From Bacteroidaceae bacterium (GTDB lineage: Bacteria > Bacteroidota > Bacteroidia > Bacteroidales > Bacteroidaceae), in NCBI GenBank assembly GCA_017615245.1, contig JAGAAL010000037.1:1-64000 (forward strand): a DNA stretch of 64,000 bases. The letters are read 5' to 3'. Below, in pieces: positions 42,235 through 50,811 of the stretch (position 1 is the stretch's first letter; every line of letters starts with the position of its first letter). A program made the translations under genes and the position numbers. Below the pieces are notes generated by a model. It saw only the letters and a program-made list of their open reading frames with translations, was not told the DNA's origin and made no database searches.

Positions 42235-42724
42235 AAGCTTTTCGGATTTTATCGATTGCATATCTGTATCTTGATTTCACAGTAGGTTCAGGCAATTCCA
42301 ATACCTCAGCAATCTGTCGGAAGTTAAGACCATCAGTACAATGCAACCTGACAATTTCTGCCTGTTCTGGGGGAATCATCTGCAACAACCTGTTGATACT
42401 TTCGTATTCTTCATGAATTTCTTTATCCACATCGCTGTCCTCAACTATTTGTGCAGCGTTCTCCAAAGTCGTCATCACCACAGGAGGCTGTCGCCTAAGG
42501 TAATCAATGCAAGCATTCCTCACTGCACAAATCAAATAATGTTCCGTCTTATCGATGCTGGCAAGATTCTCCTTCGATTGGAACAACTTAAGCAACACAT
42601 CCTGCACGATATCTTCAGCATCTTCACGCCGCCCCACACGAAGATAGGCAAAACGAAACAACCAGTCTTGTTTAAGATTGATGATTTCCTCCATTTCCCT
42701 AACTCTGTCCTCTGCCTGTTTCAT
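42218..42724 (-). CDS. ECF-type RNA polymerase sigma-70 factor (locus B)
   Basis: About 168 residues from ATG 42724 (MKQAEDRVREMEEI); the longer open frame starts in poor upstream sequence. Region 2: WLFRFAYLRVGRREDAEDIVQDVLLKLFQSKEN, AVRNACIDYLRRQ. Region 4: MIPPEQAEIVRLHCTDGLNFRQIAEVLELPEPTVKSRYRYAIDKIRK. It heads a five-gene unit with the membrane protein, family Q, family P and family Q, behind a promoter at 42753-42760. Confidence 0.9.
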   Translation of the reverse strand: MKQAEDRVREMEEIINLKQDWLFRFAYLRVGRREDAEDIVQDVLLKLFQSKENLASIDKTEHYLICAVRNACIDYLRRQPPVVMTTLENAAQIVEDSDVDKEIHEEYESINRLLQMIPPEQAEIVRLHCTDGLNFRQIAEVLELPEPTVKSRYRYAIDKIRKAYGEDK

Positions 42725-42752
42725 GTTATACCTGTCTCTAACTATAATGACG

Positions 42753-42760
42753 CAAATATA
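42753..42760 (-). promoter_or_regulatory. -7 element of ECF locus B promoter
   Basis: TATATTTG on the minus strand, 28 bp before the ATG at 42724, preceded 21 bp upstream by TTT. Plausible but not strong. Confidence 0.4.
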
Positions 42761-42873
42761 TGAAAAAAGATTTAAATAACGGAAACAAAAAGGAGAAAAG
42801 AATATATCCTTATCTCTCATTTACCTTTACTTTACCTCTATTTGACAGTATAGACATAAAGGAGACAAACAAT

Positions 42874-42909
42874 AGAGTTCAATTAGACTTCGATTAGAGT
42901 TCGATTAGA
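42874..42909. repeat. 11-bp tandem repeat, first block
   Basis: AGAGTTCAATT, AGACTTCGATT and AGAGTTCGATT are three consecutive 11-bp units, then a fading fourth (AGAGATGCACA). The block lies in the 540-bp gap between ECF locus B and recN. Confidence 0.75.
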
Positions 42910-42939
42910 GATGCACATGAGATACATTGGAGGAACCAT

Positions 42940-42994
42940 AGACTTGATATAGAGTTGGTATAGGGTTGGTATAGAGTTGATATAGACTTGGTCT
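42940..42994. repeat. 11-bp tandem repeat, second block
   Basis: Five units AGACTTGATAT, AGAGTTGGTAT, AGGGTTGGTAT, AGAGTTGATAT, AGACTTGGTCT, each 11 bp. All keep A-G-x-x-TT. The rest of the gap up to the recN promoter shows no coding sequence. Confidence 0.8.
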
Positions 42995-43193
42995 CTGTTT
43001 TTGGGTGTTTATATATTTCATAGTAATGATTGGTATAAATATCAGGCATTTTTCATAAAATTCTACTGCTCGACAATTAAAACGAGCTTTTATTGTACTC
43101 ACTTAGCCGAATTTTTCACTTGTGCAAAGTTACGAAAAAAGCAGCAATTGGCCAAATGTTTTTCGAGAAAAATGCATTTTTCAAGTATTTATA

Positions 43194-43223
43194 TTGCTGT
43201 TACGAAAAAATGTTGTAACTTTG
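43194..43223 (+). promoter_or_regulatory. Promoter of recN
   Basis: TTGC (43194-43197), 18 bp, TAACTTTG (43216-43223). Start near 43229, 35 bp before the recN ATG at 43264. Good Bacteroidetes consensus. Confidence 0.6.
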
Positions 43224-43263
43224 CAAATTCAAAGTACTAGAGTAGTACTTTCCCCGTGAAAAG

Positions 43264-44928
43264 ATGATACAGTCGTTACATATTGAGCACTATGCGCTGA
43301 TTGATCAGTTGGACATCAGTTGGCATTCGGGTTTCTCGGTCATTACGGGCGAGACGGGTGCCGGCAAATCCATCATTCTGGGTGCGATTGGTTTGTTGCT
43401 TGGCGAGCGTGCAGATATGAAGGCAATCAAAGCGGGGGAAAGAAGGTGTGTGATTGAAGCGGAGTTCGAACTTCCTGACGAACTGATTGACGCTGAGTTC
43501 TTTGCCCAGAACGACTTGGATTTCGACGGGGTGCATTGTATCATCCGCCGTGAGTTGACGGCAGAAGGCAAAAGCCGCGCTTTCATCAACGACACACCTG
43601 TCAACCTGTCGCTGCTGAAGGAACTTGGCAGTCAACTCATCGACATCCATTCGCAACATCAGAATCTACTATTGGGAAAGGAGGATTTCCAACTGAACAT
43701 TTTGGACATTCTGGCACACGATATCGATGAGCTGAAGGACTACAACAGACGCTATTCGCATTACATGACGACTCGAGAGCAACTGAAGGAGGCGAAAGAA
43801 CGGGCGCAAAGCAGTCACGACCAGGAGGACTACTTGCGGTTTCAAGCCAGCCAACTAGCCGAAGCTGCACTCAGGGAGGACGAAGAGGAGGAGTTGGAAG
43901 CCGAACAGGAGATGCTTAGTCATGCGGAAGAGATCAAACAAGGGCTGTTTGAGGCTCAAAGGTGTCTAAATGCTGACGATGATGCAAATACATTGCTACA
44001 GATTAAGCAGGCGGTGACTTCGTTACAGAATGTAAACCGTGTGTATAGCCAGACGGAGGAGCTTACCAAGCGATTAGAGAGCTGCTATATCGAGCTGAAG
44101 GATATTGCCGACGAGATAAGACAGACGGCTGACGAGGTGGAATATGATCCACAGCGTCTGGAACAGGTGAACGACCGCCTGGACACTCTCTATACATTAC
44201 AAAAGAAACATCACGTGGACAGCGTGGCTGAGCTGATTGCCTTGCAAAAGGAGTTGGAACAGCAGCTGGAACTGATTGACAACAGCGAAGAGCATATCGT
44301 AGAACTGGAGCGGGAGCTTGTCACTGCAGAAGAGGCTGTCAAGGAACAGGCGCGGAAGCTGACACAGATGCGAAAGGCTGCCAAGAAGTTGCTGGAGCAG
44401 GATATCGTGAGCAAACTCATGGCGCTGGGAATGCCGAACGTGAAGTTTGAGGTAAACATGACGTTGCTGGACGAACCGAGCGGGAAGGGCATGGACAAAG
44501 TGGAGTACCTGTTCTCTGCCAATAAGAATGTACCGGTGCAACCGCTGTCGCAGATTGCATCGGGAGGTGAAGTAGCCCGTGTAATGCTTTCCCTAAAGGC
44601 GCTGATAGCCAGTGCTACAAAGCTGCCAACCATCATCTTCGACGAAATAGACACGGGTGTATCGGGTAAGATAGCCGAGCAGATGGCCCTGATGATGCAT
44701 GACATGGGGAAAAGCGGCTGCCAGGTGCTCAGCATCACTCATTTGCCACAGATTGCGGCTAAAGGGCAGCATCACTATAAGGTGTACAAAGAAGAAGGCA
44801 TCTTCGCGACCTCGACGCACATCCTTGAACTCAATGAAAAGGAAAGGGTTGAGGAGATTGCACACATGCTGAGTGGTGCAACGCTGACGGAAGCGGCGCT
44901 GAATAATGCGAAAGAACTACTAAGTTGA
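43264..44928 (+). CDS. recN: DNA repair protein RecN
   Basis: 554 residues, normal length. An SMC-like ATPase acting in double-strand break repair. Walker A is GETGAGKSIILGA (about 30-42), a long coiled coil spans about 160-380 (LEAEQEMLSHAEEIKQ and others), ABC signature IASGGEVARVMLSLK and Walker B TIIFDEIDTGVSG are near 425-470, with ITHLPQIAAKG following. It begins a + strand run with the protease-like/TPR gene (10 bp gap). Confidence 0.95.
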   Translation: MIQSLHIEHYALIDQLDISWHSGFSVITGETGAGKSIILGAIGLLLGERADMKAIKAGERRCVIEAEFELPDELIDAEFFAQNDLDFDGVHCIIRRELTAEGKSRAFINDTPVNLSLLKELGSQLIDIHSQHQNLLLGKEDFQLNILDILAHDIDELKDYNRRYSHYMTTREQLKEAKERAQSSHDQEDYLRFQASQLAEAALREDEEEELEAEQEMLSHAEEIKQGLFEAQRCLNADDDANTLLQIKQAVTSLQNVNRVYSQTEELTKRLESCYIELKDIADEIRQTADEVEYDPQRLEQVNDRLDTLYTLQKKHHVDSVAELIALQKELEQQLELIDNSEEHIVELERELVTAEEAVKEQARKLTQMRKAAKKLLEQDIVSKLMALGMPNVKFEVNMTLLDEPSGKGMDKVEYLFSANKNVPVQPLSQIASGGEVARVMLSLKALIASATKLPTIIFDEIDTGVSGKIAEQMALMMHDMGKSGCQVLSITHLPQIAAKGQHHYKVYKEEGIFATSTHILELNEKERVEEIAHMLSGATLTEAALNNAKELLS

Positions 44929-44938
44929 AAGTTGAAAA

Positions 44939-46645
44939 ATGAAAAGGATATATTTACTCATACTAAGCGTCATCACGCTTACGCTACAAGCGCAGGAGGC
45001 TGCAGTGCCTAAATGGGGCAGCAAGGTGATGAAGGGTATCGTGTCGGTACTGTCATACGATAAGGATGGGAACCTGCTGAAATCGGGAACGGGATTCTAT
45101 ATCTCTGCTGACGGTCTGGGACTGGCTGACTACAATGTATTCAAGGATGCATACAGCGCAGTGGTGGTCGATACAAACGGGGAGAAGAGTTCCGTGGAAT
45201 GGATTATGGGAGCTGACGATACGTACTCGATTGTGAAATTCAAGGTGGCGTCGTCTAAATCGTCTGGAAAGAAGAAGGATTCGGTGGCTGCACTCCCTTT
45301 GTCAGAGGTGACAGCTTCCGAGGGGGCAATGGTGTGGACGTTGAAATATACGAAAGATAAGCTGACTTCGTGCCCGACGGCTCAGGTCAGTGGTGTAAAG
45401 ACGGTTGCCGACAGCTGTACGTATTACACTTTATCGTATGGAACCGACGAGTCGTATATCGGCGCTCCTGTGTTCAATGCGAAAGGCGAGGTAATTGGTA
45501 TGACGCAGCCTTCGATGGGCAGTAACGGTTACGTGCTGGGTATCGATTTCGCGAATACCGTGAGTATAAAGGCGATTCCTACGAAGGTGAATGCCCTTGC
45601 CCTCGATGCAATTCACATTCCCAAGGGCCTGCCCGACTCCGATGGTGCGAGTCTGGTGTATCTCTACATGAAATCCAATAGCATGTCCAATGAGGAATAC
45701 CTTTCGCTGGTGAATCTTTTTGTTGATACCTGGCCTGAAAATGCTGAAGGATACATCCGGCGGGCGACTCCCCTTGTTGACATGCACAGGTTTGACGAGG
45801 CCGACAGCGACTTGCAGACGTATTATAAGCTTAGCGCGGACAAAGCGTTAGCGAATTCCAAGATTGCAGACATCATCAATACGAAGCTGGTATATCAACC
45901 AGAGCCTAAATACGACAAGTGGACGTTCGATTTAGCGCTCGATCATGTGGATAAAGCATTGTCCGAGCGTCCCGACGTATTGGAGTACAAGATGTTGAAG
46001 GGACAGATTCTGATGGCGAAGAAGGATTTTCGCGGTGCAATAGACCTTTACGAGGAGATTTTGAAGTCTGATGACCGCTCGCCAGAGATCTACTATGTTG
46101 CCAGCATTGCTCATGACGGTGCGGGAGACACAGTGGATGTGCAGATTGAACTGCTTGACAGTGCTATAGCGATGTTCCCTACCCCGATGCCAGCCGAAGC
46201 TGCACAGTATATCTTACGCCGCGGACAGCTACACTCGGTCGCTGGCCACTATCGCGACGCTGTCAACGACTATAACCAGTATTGTTTCCTTTGTAACAAC
46301 AAGGTGAATGTGTCGTTTTACTACGATCGTGCCAAGTTAGAAGACAAAGCGCGCATGTATCAGCAGGCTCTTGACGACTTAACGACCGCTATCGGCATGT
46401 CGCCGAGGATTCCTATGCTGTATATTGAGAAGTGCGCCCTGCTTTTGAAGGTGAATGAGCTGGATGAATGTATTAACACTGCGAACCAGCTGCTTGCTTT
46501 CGATGCTGAAAACGTCGATGCGCTCCGCATTATGGGTTATGCTCAGACGCAAAACGGCAAGAAGGAACTCGGGAAGGCGAATTTACAGAAGGCAGCTGAC
46601 CTTGGCGACGAATCGGCAAAGGAAATTCTAAAGCAAATAGAATAA
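44939..46645 (+). CDS. Secreted inactive trypsin/HtrA-like domain plus TPR protein
   Basis: 568 residues with signal peptide (cleavage near LQA-Q). Residues 30-215 have the trypsin/HtrA layout: GTGFYISADGLGLADYNVF, IMGADDTYSIVKFKV, YIGAPVFNAKGEVIGMTQ. In active enzymes these positions carry the catalytic His (TNxHVV), Asp (DxALLKV) and Ser (GNSGGP). Here they read as Asn, Ser and Ile, so the triad is lost. From about 235 to 568 there are TPR-type helix pairs (AEGYIRRATPLVDMHRFDEAD, YEEILKSDDRSPEIYYVASI). A periplasmic scaffold or chaperone role is inferred. 10 bp after recN. Confidence 0.75.
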   Translation: MKRIYLLILSVITLTLQAQEAAVPKWGSKVMKGIVSVLSYDKDGNLLKSGTGFYISADGLGLADYNVFKDAYSAVVVDTNGEKSSVEWIMGADDTYSIVKFKVASSKSSGKKKDSVAALPLSEVTASEGAMVWTLKYTKDKLTSCPTAQVSGVKTVADSCTYYTLSYGTDESYIGAPVFNAKGEVIGMTQPSMGSNGYVLGIDFANTVSIKAIPTKVNALALDAIHIPKGLPDSDGASLVYLYMKSNSMSNEEYLSLVNLFVDTWPENAEGYIRRATPLVDMHRFDEADSDLQTYYKLSADKALANSKIADIINTKLVYQPEPKYDKWTFDLALDHVDKALSERPDVLEYKMLKGQILMAKKDFRGAIDLYEEILKSDDRSPEIYYVASIAHDGAGDTVDVQIELLDSAIAMFPTPMPAEAAQYILRRGQLHSVAGHYRDAVNDYNQYCFLCNNKVNVSFYYDRAKLEDKARMYQQALDDLTTAIGMSPRIPMLYIEKCALLLKVNELDECINTANQLLAFDAENVDALRIMGYAQTQNGKKELGKANLQKAADLGDESAKEILKQIE

Positions 46646-46702
46646 TAAAAGCCTACCCGCAGGGAGAGGTCACCCATATAAAAGATATTCGGTATTTCAA
46701 TT

Positions 46703-47458
46703 ATGAATTATACATACCCCATCAACACAGCTAAGGAGATTGCGACACTGGCTCGTTCAATCCTGTTTCCCGACTTCTACGGGGATGACACCCGTAGTGT
46801 CGAGACGAAAAAGATGTTGCTGAAAGACCTGCTGGCAGCCCGCATACTGTCAGAGGAGCAGGCGACTGAATTTATCAAGCGTCTCGATCGTATAAATCAC
46901 AGTCTGCAGACCGATGTGGAGGCTGCCTATAATGGAGATCCGGCTGCCAAGAGCCGCGACGAGATCATTTGCTGCTATCCAGTCATCAAAGCGCTGATAA
47001 ACTATCGCGTTGCACATGAGTTATTGACTATGGGGGTGGAATTGATACCTCGTATTCTGAGTGAAATGGCTCATTCGGAGACGGGAATAGACATTCATCC
47101 AGGGGCTACAATCGGTGACTACTTCACAATCGATCACGGCACAGGCGTGGTGATCGGTGAGACTTGTATCATTGGGAAGAATGTAAAGCTATACCAAGGT
47201 GTTACGCTTGGCGCAAAGAGCTTCCCTCTTGATGATAACGGCAATCCCATCAAGGGAATCCCTCGTCATCCTATTCTGGAAGACGATGTGATTGTGTATA
47301 GTAATGCCACGATACTGGGTAGAATTACTATTGCCCGCGGCACGGTGATAGGCGGTAACCTGTGGGTAACGGAGAGCACGCAGCCCGGCGAACAGCTTGT
47401 CCAGGCGAAGAAGCGTAAGAGTCATATCATCCGACCTGAAGACTGGGGGGGATTGTGA
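46703..47458 (+). CDS. cysE: Serine O-acetyltransferase
   Basis: 251 residues. A helical N-terminus (1-100) precedes a left-handed beta-helix of hexapeptides: TGIDIHPGATIGDYFTIDHG, GVVIGETCIIGKNVKLYQG, VTLGAKSF. The conserved DHGTGVVIGET segment and active-site His near 145 are present. It makes O-acetylserine for cysteine synthesis. The N-terminal helical domain is longer than in E. coli CysE but fits the EpsC/SrpH-like form. Position after the TPR gene is unremarkable. Confidence 0.9.
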   Translation: MNYTYPINTAKEIATLARSILFPDFYGDDTRSVETKKMLLKDLLAARILSEEQATEFIKRLDRINHSLQTDVEAAYNGDPAAKSRDEIICCYPVIKALINYRVAHELLTMGVELIPRILSEMAHSETGIDIHPGATIGDYFTIDHGTGVVIGETCIIGKNVKLYQGVTLGAKSFPLDDNGNPIKGIPRHPILEDDVIVYSNATILGRITIARGTVIGGNLWVTESTQPGEQLVQAKKRKSHIIRPEDWGGL

Positions 47459-47459
47459 T

Positions 47460-47630
47460 TAGTTTAGAGTTTAGAGTGTAGTGTTTAGAGTGTAGTATTG
47501 TATAGTTTAGAGTTTAGAGTGTAGTGTTTAGAGTGTAGTGTTGCATAGTTTAGAGTTTAGAGTGTAGTGTTTAGAGTGTAGTATTGTATAGTTTAGAGTT
47601 TTGAGTTTAGTGTTTAGAGTGTAATATAGC
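47460..47630. repeat. 43-bp minisatellite filling the gap before the THUMP methyltransferase
   Basis: Four tandem units, starting at 47460, 47503, 47546 and 47589, each opening TAGTTTAGAGTTTAGAGTGT and ending near TTTAGAGTGTAGTATTG. Units one to three differ at only a few positions; the fourth is more diverged and runs into the ATG at 47631. No room remains for another promoter, so the repeat is the leader or part of it. Confidence 0.9.
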
Positions 47631-49073
47631 ATGAAAATCATTGCGAAGACATTTGCCGGTCTTGAAGAGCTGCTGGCAAAGGAGTTAGAGAACATCGGTG
47701 CACAGGATATAGAGCAGGGCATCCGTATGGTGTCGTTCAGTGGCGACAAGGAAATGCTTTACCGGGCGAATTTCTGCCTGCGTACTGCGGTGAAGATCCT
47801 GCTGCCGATTCGTGAGTTCAAGGCTGACAATGCTGACGACGTGTATAAAGAGGTGCGGGCCATCGAATGGTCAGAGTATATGGACAACGACAGCACGTTT
47901 ATGGTCGATGCTGTCGTGTTTTCAGAGGAGTTCCGGCATTCCCGCTTTGCCGCTTACAGGGTGAAAGACGCTATCGCTGACTACTTTCGGGAGAAGACCG
48001 GTAGGCGACCGAACGTCGGAATCTCGAATCCGGACCTTCGTATAAACCTTCATATCGCTGAAAAGAACGTTACGATATCTCTTGACAGTTCGGGAGAGAG
48101 CCTGCATCATCGCGGCTACCGTGTTGGCACCGTTGCAGCGCCGTTGAATGAGGTTCTGGCGGCTGGTATGATTATGTTAACGGGATGGGACGGAGAGTCT
48201 GACTTCATCGATCCTATGTGTGGTTCGGGTACCATTCTGATAGAAGCGGCTTTGATAGCGCGTAACATCTACCCCGGAGTTTTCCGGAAGGAGTTTGCAT
48301 TCGAACGTTGGAAGGACTTCGATCCGGAGCTGTTCGATACCATCTATAACGACGACTCCCGGGAGCGGGCGTTCACGCATAAGATCTATGGTTACGACAT
48401 CAACCGCCAAGCTGTTGCCATTGCACAGGAGAACGTGAAGTCGGCGGGCGTCGGGAGCATCGTTGAAGTGAAGCAACAGGATATCCGTGACATGGAGCGG
48501 CCGGCTGACAAGGCTATCATGGTGACCAATCCGCCGTATGGGGAGCGTATCACGAGTGAAGATATCTTAGGATTGTACGGGGACATCGGCCGCACCCTTA
48601 AACATGCGTTCGCCGGCAACGATGCATGGATTCTTAGCTTGCATGAAGAGTGCTTCGCGCGGATAGGATTCCGTCCTTCAACGCGTATCGTGCTCTACAA
48701 TGGAGCCTTGGAATGCGAGTTCCGTAAGTACCAGGTGTTCGAGGGAAGGCTGAAGGAGCGTCGCGAGGAAGGAATGGACCTCAAGACTGCCGAGGACCGC
48801 GAACGCAACATGAAATTCAAGAAGAAAAGGACTGAGCGGACGCCTGACGACCGTGAAAAGGAGGCTGAGGAACCTCGGCTGAATCGTCACAACTTCAAAT
48901 GGGGCGACCGCGGCGCCGATTACCGTCCTGACAACGATGAACATTACTTCAAATCGCGTCCGTTTGAAAGGAAACAGAGGGATAACAAACCCAAGGAACG
49001 TGCCGGCAGACGGAATGACAGAGTGGAACGTCCGAAGCTGAGGTTCGACAGCGAAGGCAGACCTATAAAATAA
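47631..49073 (+). CDS. THUMP-domain 23S rRNA (guanine-N2) methyltransferase
   Basis: 480 residues. N-terminal ferredoxin-like plus THUMP domain (about 1-155), then a Rossmann methyltransferase with FIDPMCGSGTILIEAALIA (SAM-binding, about 183-201) and MVTNPPYGERI (catalytic NPPY, about 298-308). It resembles the N-terminal half of RlmL, which makes m2G2445 of 23S rRNA. After about 390 a highly charged, Arg/Lys/Glu-rich tail of 90 residues (RERNMKFKKKRTERTPDD, RFDSEGRPIK) may bind RNA. The tandem repeat abuts its ATG. Confidence 0.9.
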   Translation: MKIIAKTFAGLEELLAKELENIGAQDIEQGIRMVSFSGDKEMLYRANFCLRTAVKILLPIREFKADNADDVYKEVRAIEWSEYMDNDSTFMVDAVVFSEEFRHSRFAAYRVKDAIADYFREKTGRRPNVGISNPDLRINLHIAEKNVTISLDSSGESLHHRGYRVGTVAAPLNEVLAAGMIMLTGWDGESDFIDPMCGSGTILIEAALIARNIYPGVFRKEFAFERWKDFDPELFDTIYNDDSRERAFTHKIYGYDINRQAVAIAQENVKSAGVGSIVEVKQQDIRDMERPADKAIMVTNPPYGERITSEDILGLYGDIGRTLKHAFAGNDAWILSLHEECFARIGFRPSTRIVLYNGALECEFRKYQVFEGRLKERREEGMDLKTAEDRERNMKFKKKRTERTPDDREKEAEEPRLNRHNFKWGDRGADYRPDNDEHYFKSRPFERKQRDNKPKERAGRRNDRVERPKLRFDSEGRPIK

Positions 49074-49085
49074 CAATTACAGATT

Positions 49086-50180
49086 ATGAGCGAATTCAAA
49101 GTAGGAAATAACATCTGCGGGCTGAGCGTCAAGGGATGCAGTAAACAGACCGACAAGCTGAACACTTACGACTGGCTGGCCGATTTACCCGATAACGCGC
49201 TGGCTTCAGAGATGGTGGAGATACAGTTTAAACCGCCGAGAAAGGGTTACTTTCTCAACAGCAACCACCTGCCATTGGAGAAAGGCGATATCGTGGCGGT
49301 CGAGGCAAGTCCTGGTCACGATATAGGAACGGTCACTATGACCGGGCGGCTCGTTGCCCTTCAGGTAAAGAAGGCCAATCTGCGCCCAGGGACGGAGTTC
49401 AAGCGTATATATCGCAAGGCGCGGAGCGTGGACATGGATAAATACCATGAAGCGAAGGCTCGCGAGCACGAAACGATGATCGAGTCACGGCAAATAGCGA
49501 AGGACTTGGGCCTGGAAATGAAGATTGGCGACGTGGAATACCAGGGCGACGGCAATAAGGCTATCTTTTACTACATTGCAGACGACCGCGTAGACTTCCG
49601 CCAACTCATCAAGGTGCTGGCAGAGAGGTTCCGGGTGAGAATCGAGATGAAACAAATAGGTGCACGTCAGGAAGCAGGGCGCATAGGAGGTATCGGTCCA
49701 TGCGGAAGAGAGCTCTGCTGCTCCACTTGGATGACGAAGTTCATCAGTGTGTCGACATCGGCGGCACGATTCCAGGACATTTCCCTCAACCCACAGAAGC
49801 TGGCTGGGCAGTGTGCAAAGCTTAAATGCTGTATGAACTACGAGGTCGACCAGTATGTAGAGTCGTTGAAAGGCATGCCATCGCGCGAAATTCCGCTTCA
49901 GACACTCGATGACGAGTATTACTACTTCAAGGCAGACATCATGGCAAAGACCATTACATACTCTACCGACAAGCACGCACTCGTACGCGAAGTCACCATC
50001 CCGGCATCAAGGGCATTGGAAATCATCGGCATGAACCGTGAGGGCGTGAAACCCGCATCGCTGCTTGCCGACGGACATGAGTTACAGGATGAAAGATACG
50101 ATCTCCTGGACCAGGACAACATCAATCGCTTCGATAACGCGAAGAAAAAGAGTGTGAAGAGTGAAGAGCAAGACGATTAA
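49086..50180 (+). CDS. ricT: PSP1/RicT-like regulatory iron-sulfur protein
   Basis: 364 residues. The PSP1 domain (about 40-250) holds the cysteine set GGIGPCGRELCCSTWM and KLKCCMNYEVDQYV, which in RicT-type proteins binds a 4Fe-4S cluster in the RicA-RicF-RicT complex. It may act in RNA maturation or development-type regulation; in Bacteroidetes it lies by gldH. A variable C-terminal half contains FKADIMAKTITYSTDKHALVREV. Overlaps gldH by 20 bp. Confidence 0.88.
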   Translation: MSEFKVGNNICGLSVKGCSKQTDKLNTYDWLADLPDNALASEMVEIQFKPPRKGYFLNSNHLPLEKGDIVAVEASPGHDIGTVTMTGRLVALQVKKANLRPGTEFKRIYRKARSVDMDKYHEAKAREHETMIESRQIAKDLGLEMKIGDVEYQGDGNKAIFYYIADDRVDFRQLIKVLAERFRVRIEMKQIGARQEAGRIGGIGPCGRELCCSTWMTKFISVSTSAARFQDISLNPQKLAGQCAKLKCCMNYEVDQYVESLKGMPSREIPLQTLDDEYYYFKADIMAKTITYSTDKHALVREVTIPASRALEIIGMNREGVKPASLLADGHELQDERYDLLDQDNINRFDNAKKKSVKSEEQDD

Positions 50181-50625
50181 CAGCCTCGTGTACATGCTGA
50201 CAGCCATGCTGCTGGCTGCCTGCACCGGCGGCACATTCATGTATGAGTATCACGATACCCCGATGTGGGGATGGGAACAGACCGACACCATCACGTTCGA
50301 CCTGCCAGCCATCACCGCTTCAGGCGAGGTAGAGGCCCAGGTGGGTGTGCGCTACACGAAGACATACCGATACAAGGAGCTGCTGATGCTCGGCACCCTC
50401 GTGTGCGATGGCAACACGGTGCAGACCGACACCATCGCCATCTCTGTATACAGGGACAACGGGGTGAACGAAGGCCAGGGATTCCCTTTCACCACGCAAA
50501 TGCAGGCGGCTACAACTTTTCAGGTCGATTCAGGCCATGTATATCGCTTTCAGCTCTCCCATCTGATGCAGCCTACACCTGTGAAAGGCATCTGCGGAAT
50601 CGGAGTGAAGCTTCGTTCGAAGTGA
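50161..50625 (+). CDS. gldH: GldH-type lipoprotein
   Basis: 154 residues. A lipobox (LLAAC) ends the signal at about residue 21. The mature part (MYEYHDTPMWGWEQTDTITFDLP) matches GldH, a lipoprotein required for gliding in Flavobacteria and tied there to type IX secretion. Here the organism is probably non-gliding, so its role may be in secretion. The start is GTG 50161; ATG 50194 is an alternative that would still include the lipobox. It overlaps ricT by 20 bp. Confidence 0.83.
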   Translation: MKSKTINSLVYMLTAMLLAACTGGTFMYEYHDTPMWGWEQTDTITFDLPAITASGEVEAQVGVRYTKTYRYKELLMLGTLVCDGNTVQTDTIAISVYRDNGVNEGQGFPFTTQMQAATTFQVDSGHVYRFQLSHLMQPTPVKGICGIGVKLRSK

Positions 50626-50677
50626 AAAGGAAGTTGCGGGGAAGTTGAAAGGAAGGTGTAGGGAATGTAAGGGGAAT

Positions 50678-50710
50678 AAAAAAACAAACGGGGACTCACG
50701 TCTCCGTTTG
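50678..50710 (-). terminator. Terminator of the DUF6261 gene
   Basis: A 10-bp stem CAAACGGGGA/TCTCCGTTTG (one mismatch) with a 6-nt loop lies about 100 nt beyond the stop at 50812. On the minus strand it is followed by a run of seven T. On the + strand there is no T-run, so it serves mainly the minus-strand gene. Confidence 0.7.
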
Positions 50711-50811
50711 TCGTTGTGGCTCTTAATTATGAATCCATTACTATATGCTATGAAACAGGAGCCACGTTATAATAATATGAAAAATACTATATTTAAGAAA
50801 TATAGCCAGCA

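Noticed and set aside
47528..47749. 73-codon minus-strand open frame over the cysE-methyltransferase gap
   Set aside because: It translates the 43-bp minisatellite (YYTLNTKLKTLN pattern) and is a repeat artefact.
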